Assembly (NCBI GenBank): GCA_944375905.1 | Contig: CALWAS010000023.1 | Coordinates: forward strand, 1 to 57,713 | Direction of reading: 5' to 3' | DNA: 57,713 nt | Source of the DNA: an uncultured Bacilli bacterium | GTDB taxonomy: Bacteria > Bacillota_I > Bacilli_A > RFN20 > CAG-826 | In this document: positions 36,208 through 46,855 of the stretch, one piece after another | Layout of the letters: each line of letters starts with the position of its first letter | Numbering within the stretch: position 1 is the stretch's first letter | Translations under genes and position numbers: made by a program | Notes under the pieces: generated by a model | Databases searched by the model: none | Told to the model about the DNA's origin: nothing | What the model saw: the letters and a program-made list of their open reading frames with translations, nothing else

Positions 36208-37062
36208 TTAGTTCTCCTGGTTGGGATCCTTCTGGATTCCGTCGCCGACCTGGAAGCGGACGAAGCTCTTCACTTCGTTGCCGTGCTCCTTGAGGACGTC
36301 GCCGACCTTCTTGCCGGCTTCGAGGAGATATTCCTGGAGGAGGAGGCAAGAAGCGGAGAGGGCCTTGTCGGCCTTGCGCTCGGCAATGGTTTCCTTGACG
36401 TTTTCCGGCTTGGAGATGAGCTTAGGATCGTTGGCAACCTCTGCCCGGGCAACGCCGAGCTCGCGCTCCCTATCGGCTGCCGGGACATCGGCAAGCGAGA
36501 TATAAAGCGGGTTGTTGGCCGCAATGTGCATCGCGATATTGTTGGCAAGTTGCTCATCTTCCTTGGCGAGCTCGATGAGAACGGAAATCTTGCCGCCCAT
36601 GTGGATGTAGCTGCCAAGTCCTTCGCCCTCGCTCTTGTGAATGATGGCGTAACGGCGGAAGTCGAGCTTTTCTCCAACGGCGAGGGCCGCATCGGTGAAG
36701 GCGGTCGCGGTCGCGGCCTTGGCTTCTTCGATGTCCTTCGGCTCATTGTCCATGAGATAGGTCAGGACGTTGTCGACGAGAGTGTGGAACTTGTCGCTTC
36801 CGGCAACGAAGTCGGTTTCGCAGTTGATCTCGCAGATGACTCCCTTGCCGCACTTCGGGCAAATGCGAACGGAGGTCAAGCCCTCGGCCGCGGTGCGTCC
36901 GGCGCGCTTGGCTTGTTTGGCAATGCCCTTCTCGCGGAGCCAGTCGATCGACTTTTCGATGTCGAAGTCGTTGGCTTCAAGCGCATGCTTGCAGTCCATC
37001 ATTCCGGCTCCGGTGCGCTCACGGAGAGCCTTGATTAGTTCGATCGTGTTCTTGTCGGCCAT
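36208..37062 (-). CDS. tsf: translation elongation factor Ts
   Basis: 284 residues. N-terminal UBA-like domain with LRERTGAGMMDCKHAL and AGRTAAEGL, then the core domains (CETDFVAGSDKF, and SVLIELAKEDE) and a C-terminal part ending SFVRFQVGDG. AGAAGGAG precedes the ATG of MADKNT, which lies one base after the rpsB stop. Exchanges GDP on EF-Tu. Confidence 0.97.
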   Translation of the reverse strand: MADKNTIELIKALRERTGAGMMDCKHALEANDFDIEKSIDWLREKGIAKQAKRAGRTAAEGLTSVRICPKCGKGVICEINCETDFVAGSDKFHTLVDNVLTYLMDNEPKDIEEAKAATATAFTDAALAVGEKLDFRRYAIIHKSEGEGLGSYIHMGGKISVLIELAKEDEQLANNIAMHIAANNPLYISLADVPAADRERELGVARAEVANDPKLISKPENVKETIAERKADKALSASCLLLQEYLLEAGKKVGDVLKEHGNEVKSFVRFQVGDGIQKDPNQEN

Positions 37063-37063
37063 T

Positions 37064-38065
37064 TTATTCTCCTTCTTTCTTGGCAGCAGGAGCCGCGGCC
37101 TCGGCGGCCTTGGCAGCCTGGCGGGCAGCATAGCGGGCGGCGCGCTCTTCCTGCATGCGGCGATAGCGCTCTTCGCGCTCCTTGCGCTGCTGGCGGATGG
37201 CGGCCTTGCGCTGCTCATTGGCGATATCGGCGTTGCGGATGGCGTCCTTCATGGTCGCTTCCTCGGCGGTATCCGGGACATAGGCAACCGAGGTAACGCC
37301 GCCTTTGCTTTCGACGATGGCATCGGCGAGGACCGAGACGAGGAGACGAACGGCGTTGCTGCCGTCGTTGTTGGAAGGAAGCGGATAGGCAACCTTCTCC
37401 GGATCATCGGAGGTATCGCAGATGGCAAAGACCGGGATGTTAAGCTTGTTCGCTTCGGTAACGGCAATGGCCTCGACAGTCGGGTCGGTAACGACGATGG
37501 CCTGCGGAAGCTTGCGCATTTCCTTGATGCCCTCGAGGTTCTTGGAAAGCTTTTCCTGAAGCTTCTTGGCAATGGCGAGGTCCTTCTTGGACATGCGCTC
37601 GTAGGTGCCGTCGGCTTCCATGGTCTCGAGTTCCTTGAGCTTCTTGATACGGCCGAGGATCGTGCGGAAGTTCGTAAGGGTTCCGCCGAGCCAACGGTTG
37701 TTGATGTAGAAGGAGCCGCTGCGGAGCGCTTCTTCCTGAACGACCGCCTGGGACGAATTCTTGGTCCCGACAAAGAGGACCTTCCCGCCTTGGTCAACGA
37801 TTTCCTTGAGCTTCTTGTAGGCCTTGTTGACGCACTCGACGGTCTTGGTGAGATCGATGATGTAAATGCCATTGCGGGCTCCGTAGATGAAACGTTCCAT
37901 CTTCGGGTTCCAACGACGGGTCTGATGTCCGAAGTGGACACCGGCTTCGAGAAGCTTCCTCATCGTGATGATGGGGAGCGAGTGGTCGCGGACGACCTGT
38001 TCCATGCCCTGTTCCGGGGCGGGGGCGGCGGCAGTTTCCGTCGCGATTTCCTTTTCGTCACTCAT
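37064..38065 (-). CDS. rpsB: 30S ribosomal protein S2 with extended termini
   Basis: 333 residues against about 245 in Bacillus. The S2 core starts at IITMRKLLEAGVHFGHQTRR and includes YGARNGIYIIDL and DTSDDPEKVAYPLPSNND. The extra length is an acidic, Ala-rich N-terminal stretch of about 28 residues and a long C-terminal Arg/Ala/Glu helix with repeated RYAARQAAKAAEAA-like segments. The chosen ATG (MSDEKE) has GGAGGT seven bases upstream. Extended S2 tails are known in several lineages; here the tail is basic and could contact rRNA (inference). Confidence 0.96.
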   Translation of the reverse strand: MSDEKEIATETAAAPAPEQGMEQVVRDHSLPIITMRKLLEAGVHFGHQTRRWNPKMERFIYGARNGIYIIDLTKTVECVNKAYKKLKEIVDQGGKVLFVGTKNSSQAVVQEEALRSGSFYINNRWLGGTLTNFRTILGRIKKLKELETMEADGTYERMSKKDLAIAKKLQEKLSKNLEGIKEMRKLPQAIVVTDPTVEAIAVTEANKLNIPVFAICDTSDDPEKVAYPLPSNNDGSNAVRLLVSVLADAIVESKGGVTSVAYVPDTAEEATMKDAIRNADIANEQRKAAIRQQRKEREERYRRMQEERAARYAARQAAKAAEAAAPAAKKEGE

Positions 38066-38210
38066 TTTGGTGACCTCCATTTGTTTATGCCTCCCTCGCT
38101 TCTAGCAGCTGACCACCCTAACGCTTTTTAAGCTCTTTCGCCCGTAAGGGAACAAGGCGCTGGATCCACGAGGTGCGTATTAGCCCTCAAAGGGGCCGGG
38201 CGTTATCCTA
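38066..38210 (-). promoter_or_regulatory. rpsB leader region (structured, candidate S2 autoregulatory leader)
   Basis: If transcription starts near 38200, the leader is about 130 bases, long for this window. It contains short complementary blocks (for example GGCCCCTTTGAGGGCT and TTCCCTTACGGGCGAAAG) and ends with the GGAGGT ribosome site. Many ribosomal protein operons carry such leaders; I did not match it to a known family. Confidence 0.4.
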
Positions 38211-38233
38211 TCACCCTGTAAGGGTGAAAACCA
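38205..38233 (-). promoter_or_regulatory. putative rpsB promoter whose spacer is a perfect palindrome
   Basis: Minus strand: TGGTTT (38233-38228), 17-base spacer, TAGGAT (38210-38205). The spacer is exactly TCACCCT-TAC-AGGGTGA, a perfect seven-base inverted repeat. The -35 is weak, so the promoter call is tentative; the palindrome is certain. Confidence 0.4.
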
Positions 38234-38264
38234 CTACGAAGTTGGCAGTCGGGATGCTTATTTC

Positions 38265-38294
38265 GCAAAAGTCAATCATTAAGCCGACTTTTGC
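38265..38294. repeat. nine-base perfect inverted repeat after xerC
   Basis: GCAAAAGTC (38265-38273) and GACTTTTGC (38286-38294) with a 12-base loop, 14 bases past the xerC stop. It has no T run after it, so it may be a weak terminator, an RNA-stabilising hairpin or a protein site. Confidence 0.7.
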
Positions 38295-38307
38295 AGGGGA
38301 AACGGAA

Positions 38308-39213
38308 TCATTGCTCTTTATTTTTTTGCCTAGGGAAATGCTTCCGGTACTCCTCGTTGATGGCTTTATCCGATACATGGGCATAAATCTGCGTCGTCGA
38401 AAGGGATTGATGGCCAAGCAGCTCCTGAATCAGGCGGAGATCAGCCCCTCCTTCGAGGAGATGGGTGGCAAAGGTATGCCTCAGTTCGTGGGGATGAAGC
38501 CCGAGGCTGAGTCCCGTCTTCTTCTCAATGGCGGTTAGGATGTACTCGAGCCCCCGGATCGTTAGGGGCTTGCCCCGATTCGAAAGGAAAACAACGCCGG
38601 TCTTCCCTCGCTGCTTCAAGGCAAGTTCCGGCCTGAGATTTCGAAGATAGTCCAATAGAGCATCGCGGGCAGCGTAAGAAAAGGGAACGATCCGCTCGCG
38701 GTCTCCTTTTCCGACAACCCGAACGATGCGCTCGTCGAAATCTATCCATCCCCGCTCCATCTTCGTGATCTCGCTGGCGCGCATCCCCGAAGCGTACATC
38801 AATTCAAGAATGGCTTGATCTCGCTTTGCGAGGGCGTCGCTGCGTTCGGAGTTTCTTTTAAGAAGCGCGTCGACTTGGCTTTCGGCAAGGACATCGGGAA
38901 GCTTCTTGGCGATTTTCGGGGCATGGACGGAAAGAAACGGGTTCCCGCCCGCATAGCCCTTGTCGACGAGAAACGCATAGAACTGGCGAAGCGCAGAAAG
39001 ACGCCTGGCATTCGACCTTCTGGAAATGCCGCGCTTCATCTCGAGATAGAGAAAGTTCGTGACGTCGTCTTTGCTCACCTTGTCAAAAAGAATTCCCTCG
39101 CTTTCGAGAAAAGCGAAAAAGCGTTCAATGTCCCGTCGATAGGAGTCGATGCTCCTTGGCGAGGCCCGTCTCGCGGCAAGGAACGAGAGATATTCGTCTA
39201 ACGGCCTATTCAT
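38308..39213 (-). CDS. xerC: tyrosine recombinase XerC (CodV-like)
   Basis: A 301-residue site-specific recombinase that resolves chromosome dimers. N-terminal SAM-like core-binding domain, then the catalytic domain with R (SGMRASEITKM), the lysine turn VVGKGDRERIVPF, HELRH, LLGHQSLSTTQIY. The nucleophile Tyr is in TQIYAHV. The start overlaps the trmFO stop by eight bases. Position after topA-trmFO matches codV of Bacillus, but clpQ-clpY-codY, which normally follow, are absent. Confidence 0.94.
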   Translation of the reverse strand: MNRPLDEYLSFLAARRASPRSIDSYRRDIERFFAFLESEGILFDKVSKDDVTNFLYLEMKRGISRRSNARRLSALRQFYAFLVDKGYAGGNPFLSVHAPKIAKKLPDVLAESQVDALLKRNSERSDALAKRDQAILELMYASGMRASEITKMERGWIDFDERIVRVVGKGDRERIVPFSYAARDALLDYLRNLRPELALKQRGKTGVVFLSNRGKPLTIRGLEYILTAIEKKTGLSLGLHPHELRHTFATHLLEGGADLRLIQELLGHQSLSTTQIYAHVSDKAINEEYRKHFPRQKNKEQ

Positions 39214-40485
39214 CGATGCGCTTCCTGTACGCATCGATTTTAGCAAGGGAAGCCTCGGCGAGGGAAAGGCGTTGGTCTTTCCTGACGCGCGGCAAGAGAG
39301 AATAGACAGCGGCCATTGGCTGAAAATGCTTTCCTTCGGCGTGGGTTACGTAATGGAGGAGCGATCCGAGCATCGTATCGACGGGAATCGGGACGAAGTC
39401 CATCCCCCGTTCCCGCAAATCGTAATAAATCGCGGCGGCAAGGCCGGAAGCCGCGCTTTCGACATAGCCCTCGACTCCGATGAGCTGCCCCCCGGCGAAA
39501 AGGGACGGGCGCGATTTGAAAGAGAGGTCGTCATTGAGCACGTCGGGAGAGGAAAGATAGGAATTGCGATGCATCAGCCCATAGCGGATGAACCTTGCTT
39601 TTTCGAGGCCCGGTATGAGCGAAAATACCCTTTTCTGCTCGGGATAGGTGAGATTCGTCTGGAAACCGACCATGTTGTAAACATCGGCAAGGGCCGAATC
39701 CTTGCGGAGTTGGACGACCGCGTATGCCCGGCGCTTTCCATCTTGCTCGAGGCCCATTGGGGTAAGCGGCCCATATCTGAGCGTCATTGGCCCCCTCGAT
39801 GCTATCACTTCGATTGGCAAGCACCCTTCGAAGTAGGAATCGTCCCCTTCGTGAAGCATGGCTCTCTCGGCATGGACTAGTTCGTCGACGAAGCGAAGGT
39901 AATCCGCTTTCTCGTCGAACGGGCAGTTCAAGTAGTCGCCCTCCCCTTCCTCAAACCGATTCTTCCGGTAGGCGACATTCAAATCGATCGACGAACCGTC
40001 GATCAGGGGCGCCGTTGCATCGAAGAAATGGCATGTCCTTTTTCCGCCGATTTCCGAAAGGTCGTTCAAAAGGGCGCCATCGGTCAAAGGCCCGGTGCAG
40101 AGGATTCCCTTTTCCGGAAGCGATTCGATCTCGGCCCTTATGAGGTGAAAACGGCTATTCGACAACAGCTTATTCGAGATGTAGGAAGCGAAGCCCTCGC
40201 GGTCAACTGCGAGCGCATTTCCGGCATTGAGGCGGTTTTTGCGGGCGCTTTCGATGACAATCGATCCTAGAGAGGATATTTCTTCCTTGAGCAGTCCGCA
40301 GGCGTTGTCGAGGCGTTCCGATTTAAGGGAATTGCTGCAAACAAGCTCGGCAAGCATGCCGGACTCATGGGCTCCGTCCCCTTTTTCGGGACGCCTTTCG
40401 ACAAGATTTACCTCATATCCGCGGTTCAAAAGATAATTGGCGGCTTCCGAACCGGCGAGTCCACCGCCATAGACGGTGACGGTTT

Positions 40486-40489
<4 letters not shown>
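39206..40489 (-). CDS. trmFO: methylenetetrahydrofolate-tRNA-(uracil-5-)-methyltransferase
   Basis: A 427-residue flavoprotein that forms m5U54 in the tRNA T loop using methylene-THF. N-terminal FAD motif VYGGGLAGSEAANYLLNRG, ELVCSNSLKSE, then RGPMTLRYGPLTPMGLE and LFAGGQLIGVEGYVES at the C-terminal half. The ATG overlaps the topA stop (ATGA). Gene order topA-trmFO-xerC is conserved in Bacilli. Confidence 0.96.
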
Positions 40490-42630
<2,141 letters not shown>

Positions 42631-42647
42631 GATTGAAAACGGGATGG

Positions 42648-42676
42648 ATATTAGAGGCGCCGCCGTCCTCCGTCAA
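42648..42676 (-). promoter_or_regulatory. topA promoter
   Basis: Minus strand: TTGACG (42676-42671), 17-base spacer, TAATAT (42653-42648), 17 bases before the ATG. Confidence 0.7.
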
Positions 42677-42694
42677 GAAGAGAGAGGCGCGGTT

Positions 42695-42731
42695 GCCGAC
42701 TATATAAATAAGGTAATTATTTATAACCGGC
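42695..42731. repeat. AT-rich hairpin between dprA and topA
   Basis: Arms TATAAATAA (42703-42711) and TTATTTATA (42717-42725) around a five-base loop, with outer GCCG/CGGC. It lies between the dprA stop and the topA promoter, and may slow read-through or act as a binding site for the topA promoter. Confidence 0.7.
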
Positions 42732-42741
42732 AAAAACTTTT

Positions 42742-43518
42742 TTACGGCGGGGTAAGCAAGCCATAGGCGTCTTCCGCCGTCTCGATGAGATGCGCCCCGT
42801 CTTTGATTAGGGAATTGCACCCGCTTTCGAGACCGGCCTCGAATGGAATGCAGCCGACGTCCTTCCCATACCCCAAGGCGAAATTGACGGTGATGAGAGA
42901 ACCGGAAAGCCGCGAGGCTTCTCCAACGACGAGCGCCTTGCCAATGGCGGCAACGATCCGGTTCCGAAGTGGGAACTGATCGCGCTTTGGCTCTGCCGAG
43001 AGGGGGTATTCGGATATTACAAGCCCTTCTTGAAGAAGACGCTCATAGACATCCCTTGAGGAATTCGGGTAAGGGTTTTCGATGCCGGAGCCCAAAACGG
43101 CGATTCCCTTTCCTCCGGCTTCGAGGGCCGAGCGCAAGGCAATGGAATCGATTCCCCTGGCCATTCCATTGCAAATCACAACGCCTTTTTTGGCTAGCCC
43201 CGCGCAAATTTCCTTGGCCATTCGCTCTCCATAAGGGGTGGCATTCCGACTTCCGACATAAGAAAGGCAACGTCCTTCGTCTTTCAAAAGCTCTAGATTC
43301 CCTCGGTAATAGATAACGAAAGGCGGCTTCACGGCATTGAGGAACCTCTTTGGGTAATCCAAGTCCAAAACGGTGATGTAGGGGCCGACCTGCATTTTGG
43401 AAAGGCGGTCGAATTCATCGCGCTCAATGAATTTTTTCTCCCGTATCGCCTGATAGATAAGATCCCAATTTCCGTTGTATTTGAGCGATAGGTAAAGTAG
43501 TGCTTGCTGTCCTGTCAT
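42742..43518 (-). CDS. dprA: DNA-processing protein A (DprA/Smf), short form
   Basis: A 258-residue Rossmann-fold protein that loads RecA on incoming single-stranded DNA in transformation. Family marks: YVGSRNATPYGERMAKEI, GMARGIDSIALRSALEAGGKGIAVLGSGI, FPLRNRIVAAIGKALVVGEASRLSG. The C-terminal winged-helix domain of longer DprA proteins is missing; the chain stops just after the Rossmann domain. GGAGG lies upstream of the chosen ATG. No other competence gene is in the window. Confidence 0.93.
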   Translation of the reverse strand: MTGQQALLYLSLKYNGNWDLIYQAIREKKFIERDEFDRLSKMQVGPYITVLDLDYPKRFLNAVKPPFVIYYRGNLELLKDEGRCLSYVGSRNATPYGERMAKEICAGLAKKGVVICNGMARGIDSIALRSALEAGGKGIAVLGSGIENPYPNSSRDVYERLLQEGLVISEYPLSAEPKRDQFPLRNRIVAAIGKALVVGEASRLSGSLITVNFALGYGKDVGCIPFEAGLESGCNSLIKDGAHLIETAEDAYGLLTPP

Positions 43519-43562
43519 TTTCCCCTCCACCAGTAAATAGAGGGGACAAAGCCAAAAAAGAC

Positions 43563-44186
43563 CTAAAAAAGCGTGATTTGCCGCTCGACCAATTCTCTTA
43601 CCGGTGCATAGGAAAAGCGATGAATCCCCGCGATCGGACCTTTTTCCCTTAAAGCCAGCAGGTGCTCTTTCGTTCCGTAGCCCTTGTTCTTGGCAAAGCC
43701 ATAGCCGGGATATCGACGGTCGATTTCCGTCATTTCCCGATCGCGGCTCACCTTCGCCAAAATGGAGGCGGCAGCCACGGAAAGGAAGGTGCCGTCGGCT
43801 CTTGCAGGAGAAATCGTTTCGATCCTCGATTTCGGAAGGGGCATGCAGTCGGTTACCAGGAAATCGATTTGGCAGTTTGAAAGGGCATCCAGGCAAAGAT
43901 ACATCCCCCGCCTTGACGCTTCATAGGGGTTTAGCTCATCGACCTCTTTTGCGGACAAACGAACTATTGCATAGGCGACGGCGTCTGACTTTATCGAATC
44001 GAAGAGGAAATCGCGCCTTCTCGCGGTCAGTTTCTTTGAATCGTCTAGAAGCGGGTTCGAATAGCCTTTCGGAAGGACAACCATGGCAACGTAAAGGGGG
44101 CCGGCAAGCGGGCCGCGCCCGGCTTCGTCGCTGCCGGCAATCAGATTCCGGCCGGCAGCCCAAAGCGGTTTTTCTCCCTCAAGCAT
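43563..44186 (-). CDS. rnhB: ribonuclease HII
   Basis: A 207-residue enzyme that removes RNA from RNA-DNA hybrids. Catalytic DE in GSDEAGRGPLAGPL, the third Asp in LVTDCMPLP, and AASILAKVSRD. The start overlaps the rbgA stop by eight bases, so the two are coupled. The order rbgA-rnhB-dprA-topA follows Bacillus minus the sucCD genes. Confidence 0.96.
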   Translation of the reverse strand: MLEGEKPLWAAGRNLIAGSDEAGRGPLAGPLYVAMVVLPKGYSNPLLDDSKKLTARRRDFLFDSIKSDAVAYAIVRLSAKEVDELNPYEASRRGMYLCLDALSNCQIDFLVTDCMPLPKSRIETISPARADGTFLSVAAASILAKVSRDREMTEIDRRYPGYGFAKNKGYGTKEHLLALREKGPIAGIHRFSYAPVRELVERQITLF

Positions 44187-45042
44187 CGTCAGGCCTTTCG
44201 AGGCTTATGCGCCCGAGCTTTCCTGCCTGGAAATCCTTAAGCAATGCCAAAGCGGCCTTTTCGCGGTCCTTGTTCCCGCCGGGAAGAAGGAAGCCGCGAC
44301 TCGAGGCGATGGCATCGAGGACAAAGTCGGCATGGAGGCTCGACACGTCCTCGAGCCCATAGCGCGAGGACAAGGCCGACGGATAGTTTTCCTTGATGAA
44401 GCCAAAAAGGACGCGGCCTAGATCCTCGATGGGAAGCACCTGCTCCGATATCGATCCCAATAGCGAAAGCCTTAGGGCGGCACGCGCATCGTCATAGCTC
44501 GATGGGAGGATGCCGGGCGTATCAAGCAGCATGAGATCGCCCGGGAGATTTATCCATTGCTCGGATCTAGTGACACCTGGGCGGTTGGCGGCCTTCGCGC
44601 GGCGGCTACCGGCAAGATTGTTTATGAGGGTGCTTTTCCCGACATTGGGAATGCCAACGACCAAAAGGCGCGATTTCTGCCTTTTCATTCCGTAGCGCGC
44701 TTCCTTTTCGCGCTTGGCTTTGAGAAGGGGCTCGATGGCCTTGCTGACAATCGGGAGGGCCTTTTCCTTCGATAGATCGAGCAATACCGGGTCATTGCCG
44801 TCCGCCTTGGCCTTCGCCGCCCATAGTTTCGTCACGGAAGGATCGGCCAAGTCGGTCTTCGAAAAGACGACCAGGGATTTCTTTTTGGAAATGGCCTCGC
44901 GCAAAAAAGGGTTTCTCGTCGCCTTCGGAGCCCGCGCGTCGACGATCTCCACTACCAAATCGACGAGCGAAAGAAGCCGCTCGAGCGAGCGAAAGGCCTT
45001 TTGCATGTGGCCAGGAAAATGGTGAATGCTGTCTATTTCCAT
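44179..45042 (-). CDS. rbgA: ribosome biogenesis GTPase RbgA (YlqF)
   Basis: A 287-residue circularly permuted GTPase needed for late 50S assembly. Motif order is permuted: SKTDL (G4), then GIPNVGKSTLINNL (G1), then DTPGI (G3). The C-terminal RNA-binding region ends with a basic and Leu-rich stretch. The start MEIDSIHHFPGHMQKA is the family start and lies four bases after the lepB stop, without a good ribosome site, so it is probably coupled to lepB. Confidence 0.95.
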   Translation of the reverse strand: MEIDSIHHFPGHMQKAFRSLERLLSLVDLVVEIVDARAPKATRNPFLREAISKKKSLVVFSKTDLADPSVTKLWAAKAKADGNDPVLLDLSKEKALPIVSKAIEPLLKAKREKEARYGMKRQKSRLLVVGIPNVGKSTLINNLAGSRRAKAANRPGVTRSEQWINLPGDLMLLDTPGILPSSYDDARAALRLSLLGSISEQVLPIEDLGRVLFGFIKENYPSALSSRYGLEDVSSLHADFVLDAIASSRGFLLPGGNKDREKAALALLKDFQAGKLGRISLERPDDA

Positions 45043-45046
45043 ATCC

Positions 45047-45925
45047 TTAGGAGATGAGCCATTCGAAATCACATGGCATCCGATAATCGAATAGGGAAAC
45101 GCTGTAGGAAGGGGTTCCGCTTTCGGGGATGACATACTTGGCCTTGCCGATGATCGCGATGGCCCGCCCCACGAGCTGGGCTTCCGAAAATGCCCCCTTG
45201 CTGCGGGAGTCGCCGCTGTGGGCTCTATTGTCCCCGCAGAGGAAATATTCCCCTTCCTCGAGGGTTCCCGACAAATAAGGGTACTTCTCCCTGCTTGCGG
45301 CGTCACGATAAACGGTTCCGGTCGTCATCGCTTCCTCTATCCGCTCGATGTCCGCCTCGGTCCAATTCGGATGGAGCGAGGGATCGTAGAACGTCTCATC
45401 GATAAGATGGTATTCGCTTTCGCCAACTCCCTTAACGTAGAAAGCACCGAGTTCGTCCGGCTCGGTCGAGAAATAGAAGCTTTCCCCGGGAAAGGCCATG
45501 ACGCGCTTTATGACGAGGGTTTCGCTTTTCGGGACGATCGTACCATCCTCCGCCACGGATGGGCGCTCGCTATAGGAAACGACGATGTCGAAGCGCTCCA
45601 AGCGCTCGATGAAGCCCTCCGAGGAATCCATGAGCCCGTAATCGCAAAGATATTCGCCCGGGGCCCGATAATCGCCAGTCGAGGGATCGATGAGCGTCGA
45701 GGAACCGTCGCTTCCCGTATACCGGGAGGAGAAGTTCAATGTCGGCCACATCGACTCTCCAGAAATGAAAAAAGGCTGATAGGTCGCGTACATGTACGTC
45801 ACTTGGGCGCTGACGGCAAGGATAAAGGCGAAAAGAAGCGAAACCAAGGCTTTCAAAATGGGGACGACGAATCTTCGAACGCTTTTCTTTTTCGCGGTCC
45901 CGAGCGGAGAGAGGGTTGTTTCCAT
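45047..45925 (-). CDS. lepB: signal peptidase I
   Basis: A 292-residue membrane protease with one N-terminal membrane helix (about 20-45). Catalytic Ser58 in SGESMWPTL and Lys140 in VIKRVMAFPGES; box E GDNRAHSGDSR is intact. It is larger than SipS of Bacillus (184) because of inserts between the boxes. The start METTLSP is chosen since TATAAT lies nine bases before it and no ribosome site exists for either this or an upstream start. It is the first gene of lepB-rbgA-rnhB-dprA. Confidence 0.93.
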   Translation of the reverse strand: METTLSPLGTAKKKSVRRFVVPILKALVSLLFAFILAVSAQVTYMYATYQPFFISGESMWPTLNFSSRYTGSDGSSTLIDPSTGDYRAPGEYLCDYGLMDSSEGFIERLERFDIVVSYSERPSVAEDGTIVPKSETLVIKRVMAFPGESFYFSTEPDELGAFYVKGVGESEYHLIDETFYDPSLHPNWTEADIERIEEAMTTGTVYRDAASREKYPYLSGTLEEGEYFLCGDNRAHSGDSRSKGAFSEAQLVGRAIAIIGKAKYVIPESGTPSYSVSLFDYRMPCDFEWLIS

Positions 45926-45934
45926 CGAATGGTG

Positions 45935-45940
45935 ATTATA
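45935..45940 (-). promoter_or_regulatory. -10 box of the lepB operon, nearly leaderless
   Basis: TATAAT on the minus strand, nine bases before the ATG; the -35 at 17 bases (TTTCCT) is weak. Confidence 0.5.
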
Positions 45941-45960
45941 GATAAAGGCGAGGGAAAAGG

Positions 45961-45983
45961 AAAACTCCCCCATGCGGGGGAGT
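45961..45983 (-). terminator. intrinsic terminator after rplS
   Basis: Minus strand: ACTCCCCC, loop GCAT, GGGGGAGT, then TTTCC and TTTTCC. Confidence 0.85.
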
Positions 45984-46016
45984 CCGTCACTTTCTTTCTT
46001 CCTAAGCCGATGGAGC

Positions 46017-46379
46017 TTACTTCGAGCTCTTCTTCTCGACTTCCTTGATCCGGGCTGCCTTTCCCGAAAGGTTGCGCATATAGTGGATGCGGGCCCTTCT
46101 CACGCGGCCGTGGCGCACGACCTCGATCTTGGCAATCGACGGGGAGTTGATCGGGAAGACCCTTTCGACTCCGACGCCATAGGAAATCTTGCGGACGGTG
46201 AAAGTCTCGCTCACCCCATGGCCGCGCCGCTGAATGACGACGCCTTCGTAAACCTGGATGCGCTCCTTCTTGTTTTCGACGATCCTGACATGGACCCGAA
46301 CGGTGTCGCCGCTCGAGAAATCCGGGATGTCGTTGCGGAGCTGGCGGGAAGTGACTTCTTCAACGATGTTGTTGTTCAT
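46017..46379 (-). CDS. rplS: 50S ribosomal protein L19
   Basis: A 120-residue protein of the 30S-50S interface. Marks: [57 protein letters not shown] lies 8 bases before the ATG; an earlier in-frame start has none. It has its own promoter and an 86-base leader, and is now separated from trmD, with which it is usually cotranscribed. Confidence 0.97.
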   Translation of the reverse strand: MNNNIVEEVTSRQLRNDIPDFSSGDTVRVHVRIVENKKERIQVYEGVVIQRRGHGVSETFTVRKISYGVGVERVFPINSPSIAKIEVVRHGRVRRARIHYMRNLSGKAARIKEVEKKSSK

Positions 46380-46466
46380 GTCTTTTCCTCCTTTGGGTAG
46401 TGGGTTCTCTTCGGGTTCATGTCCGTGACGCAGATAGCGGAGCCCGCGTAGCGCCTTAAAGGCGCA
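46380..46466 (-). promoter_or_regulatory. candidate L19 leader (autoregulatory mRNA element)
   Basis: The leader begins with a perfect hairpin GCGCCT-TTA-AGGCGC (46465-46451) and continues with GC-rich blocks before the ribosome site. L19 leaders are known from Bacilli and Clostridia, at this place before rplS; a match to the known family was not tested. Confidence 0.45.
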
Positions 46467-46472
46467 TGGCAA

Positions 46473-46501
46473 ATCTTAAGGGCAAAAGACCTTTTGCACA
46501 A
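46473..46501 (-). promoter_or_regulatory. rplS promoter
   Basis: Minus strand: TTGTGC (46501-46496), 17-base spacer, TAAGAT (46478-46473). Confidence 0.6.
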
Positions 46502-46527
46502 GTGGAAAATGTATAAAGCATTTTTAC

Positions 46528-46556
46528 TTGACAGACGATGGCAAGCCCGCTAACCT
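46528..46556 (+). promoter_or_regulatory. rpsP-khpA-rimM-trmD promoter
   Basis: A consensus TTGACA (46528-46533), 17-base spacer, TAACCT (46551-46556). AAAGGAG follows before the rpsP ATG. It is divergent to the rplS promoter. Confidence 0.75.
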
Positions 46557-46582
46557 TTCCGTCGGAAAAGGAGATAGTCCCC

Positions 46583-46855
46583 ATGTCAGTCAAAATCAGG
46601 CTTACGCGCATCGGCCGCCATAAGGATCCGTTCTACCGGATCGTCGCCGCCGATTCCCGCTACGCTCGCGATGGCCGCTACATCGAACAGATCGGCACCT
46701 ACGATCCCGCCAAAGGCGAGAAGGATGCCACCATCAACGAAGAAGTGGCTCTCAAGTGGCTCAAGCAAGGCGCGACCCCGTCCGATTCCGTGAAGGCAAT
46801 GTTCACCGCCCACGGCATCATGGCCAAGTACGCCGAAAGCAAGAGCAAAAAGTAA
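46583..46855 (+). CDS. rpsP: 30S ribosomal protein S16
   Basis: A 90-residue protein starting MSVKIRLTRIGRHKDPFYRIV, with NEEVALKWLKQGATPSD near the end. AAAAGGAG lies before the ATG. First gene of a four-gene operon that runs opposite to all neighbouring conserved genes. The stop overlaps the khpA start (TAATG). Confidence 0.97.
   Translation: MSVKIRLTRIGRHKDPFYRIVAADSRYARDGRYIEQIGTYDPAKGEKDATINEEVALKWLKQGATPSDSVKAMFTAHGIMAKYAESKSKK

Noticed and set aside
36770-38131. Open frame of 453 codons on the plus strand opposite tsf and rpsB
   Set aside because: It is antisense to two certain genes, has no ribosome site or recognisable domain, and arises from the GC-rich third codon positions of the minus-strand genes.
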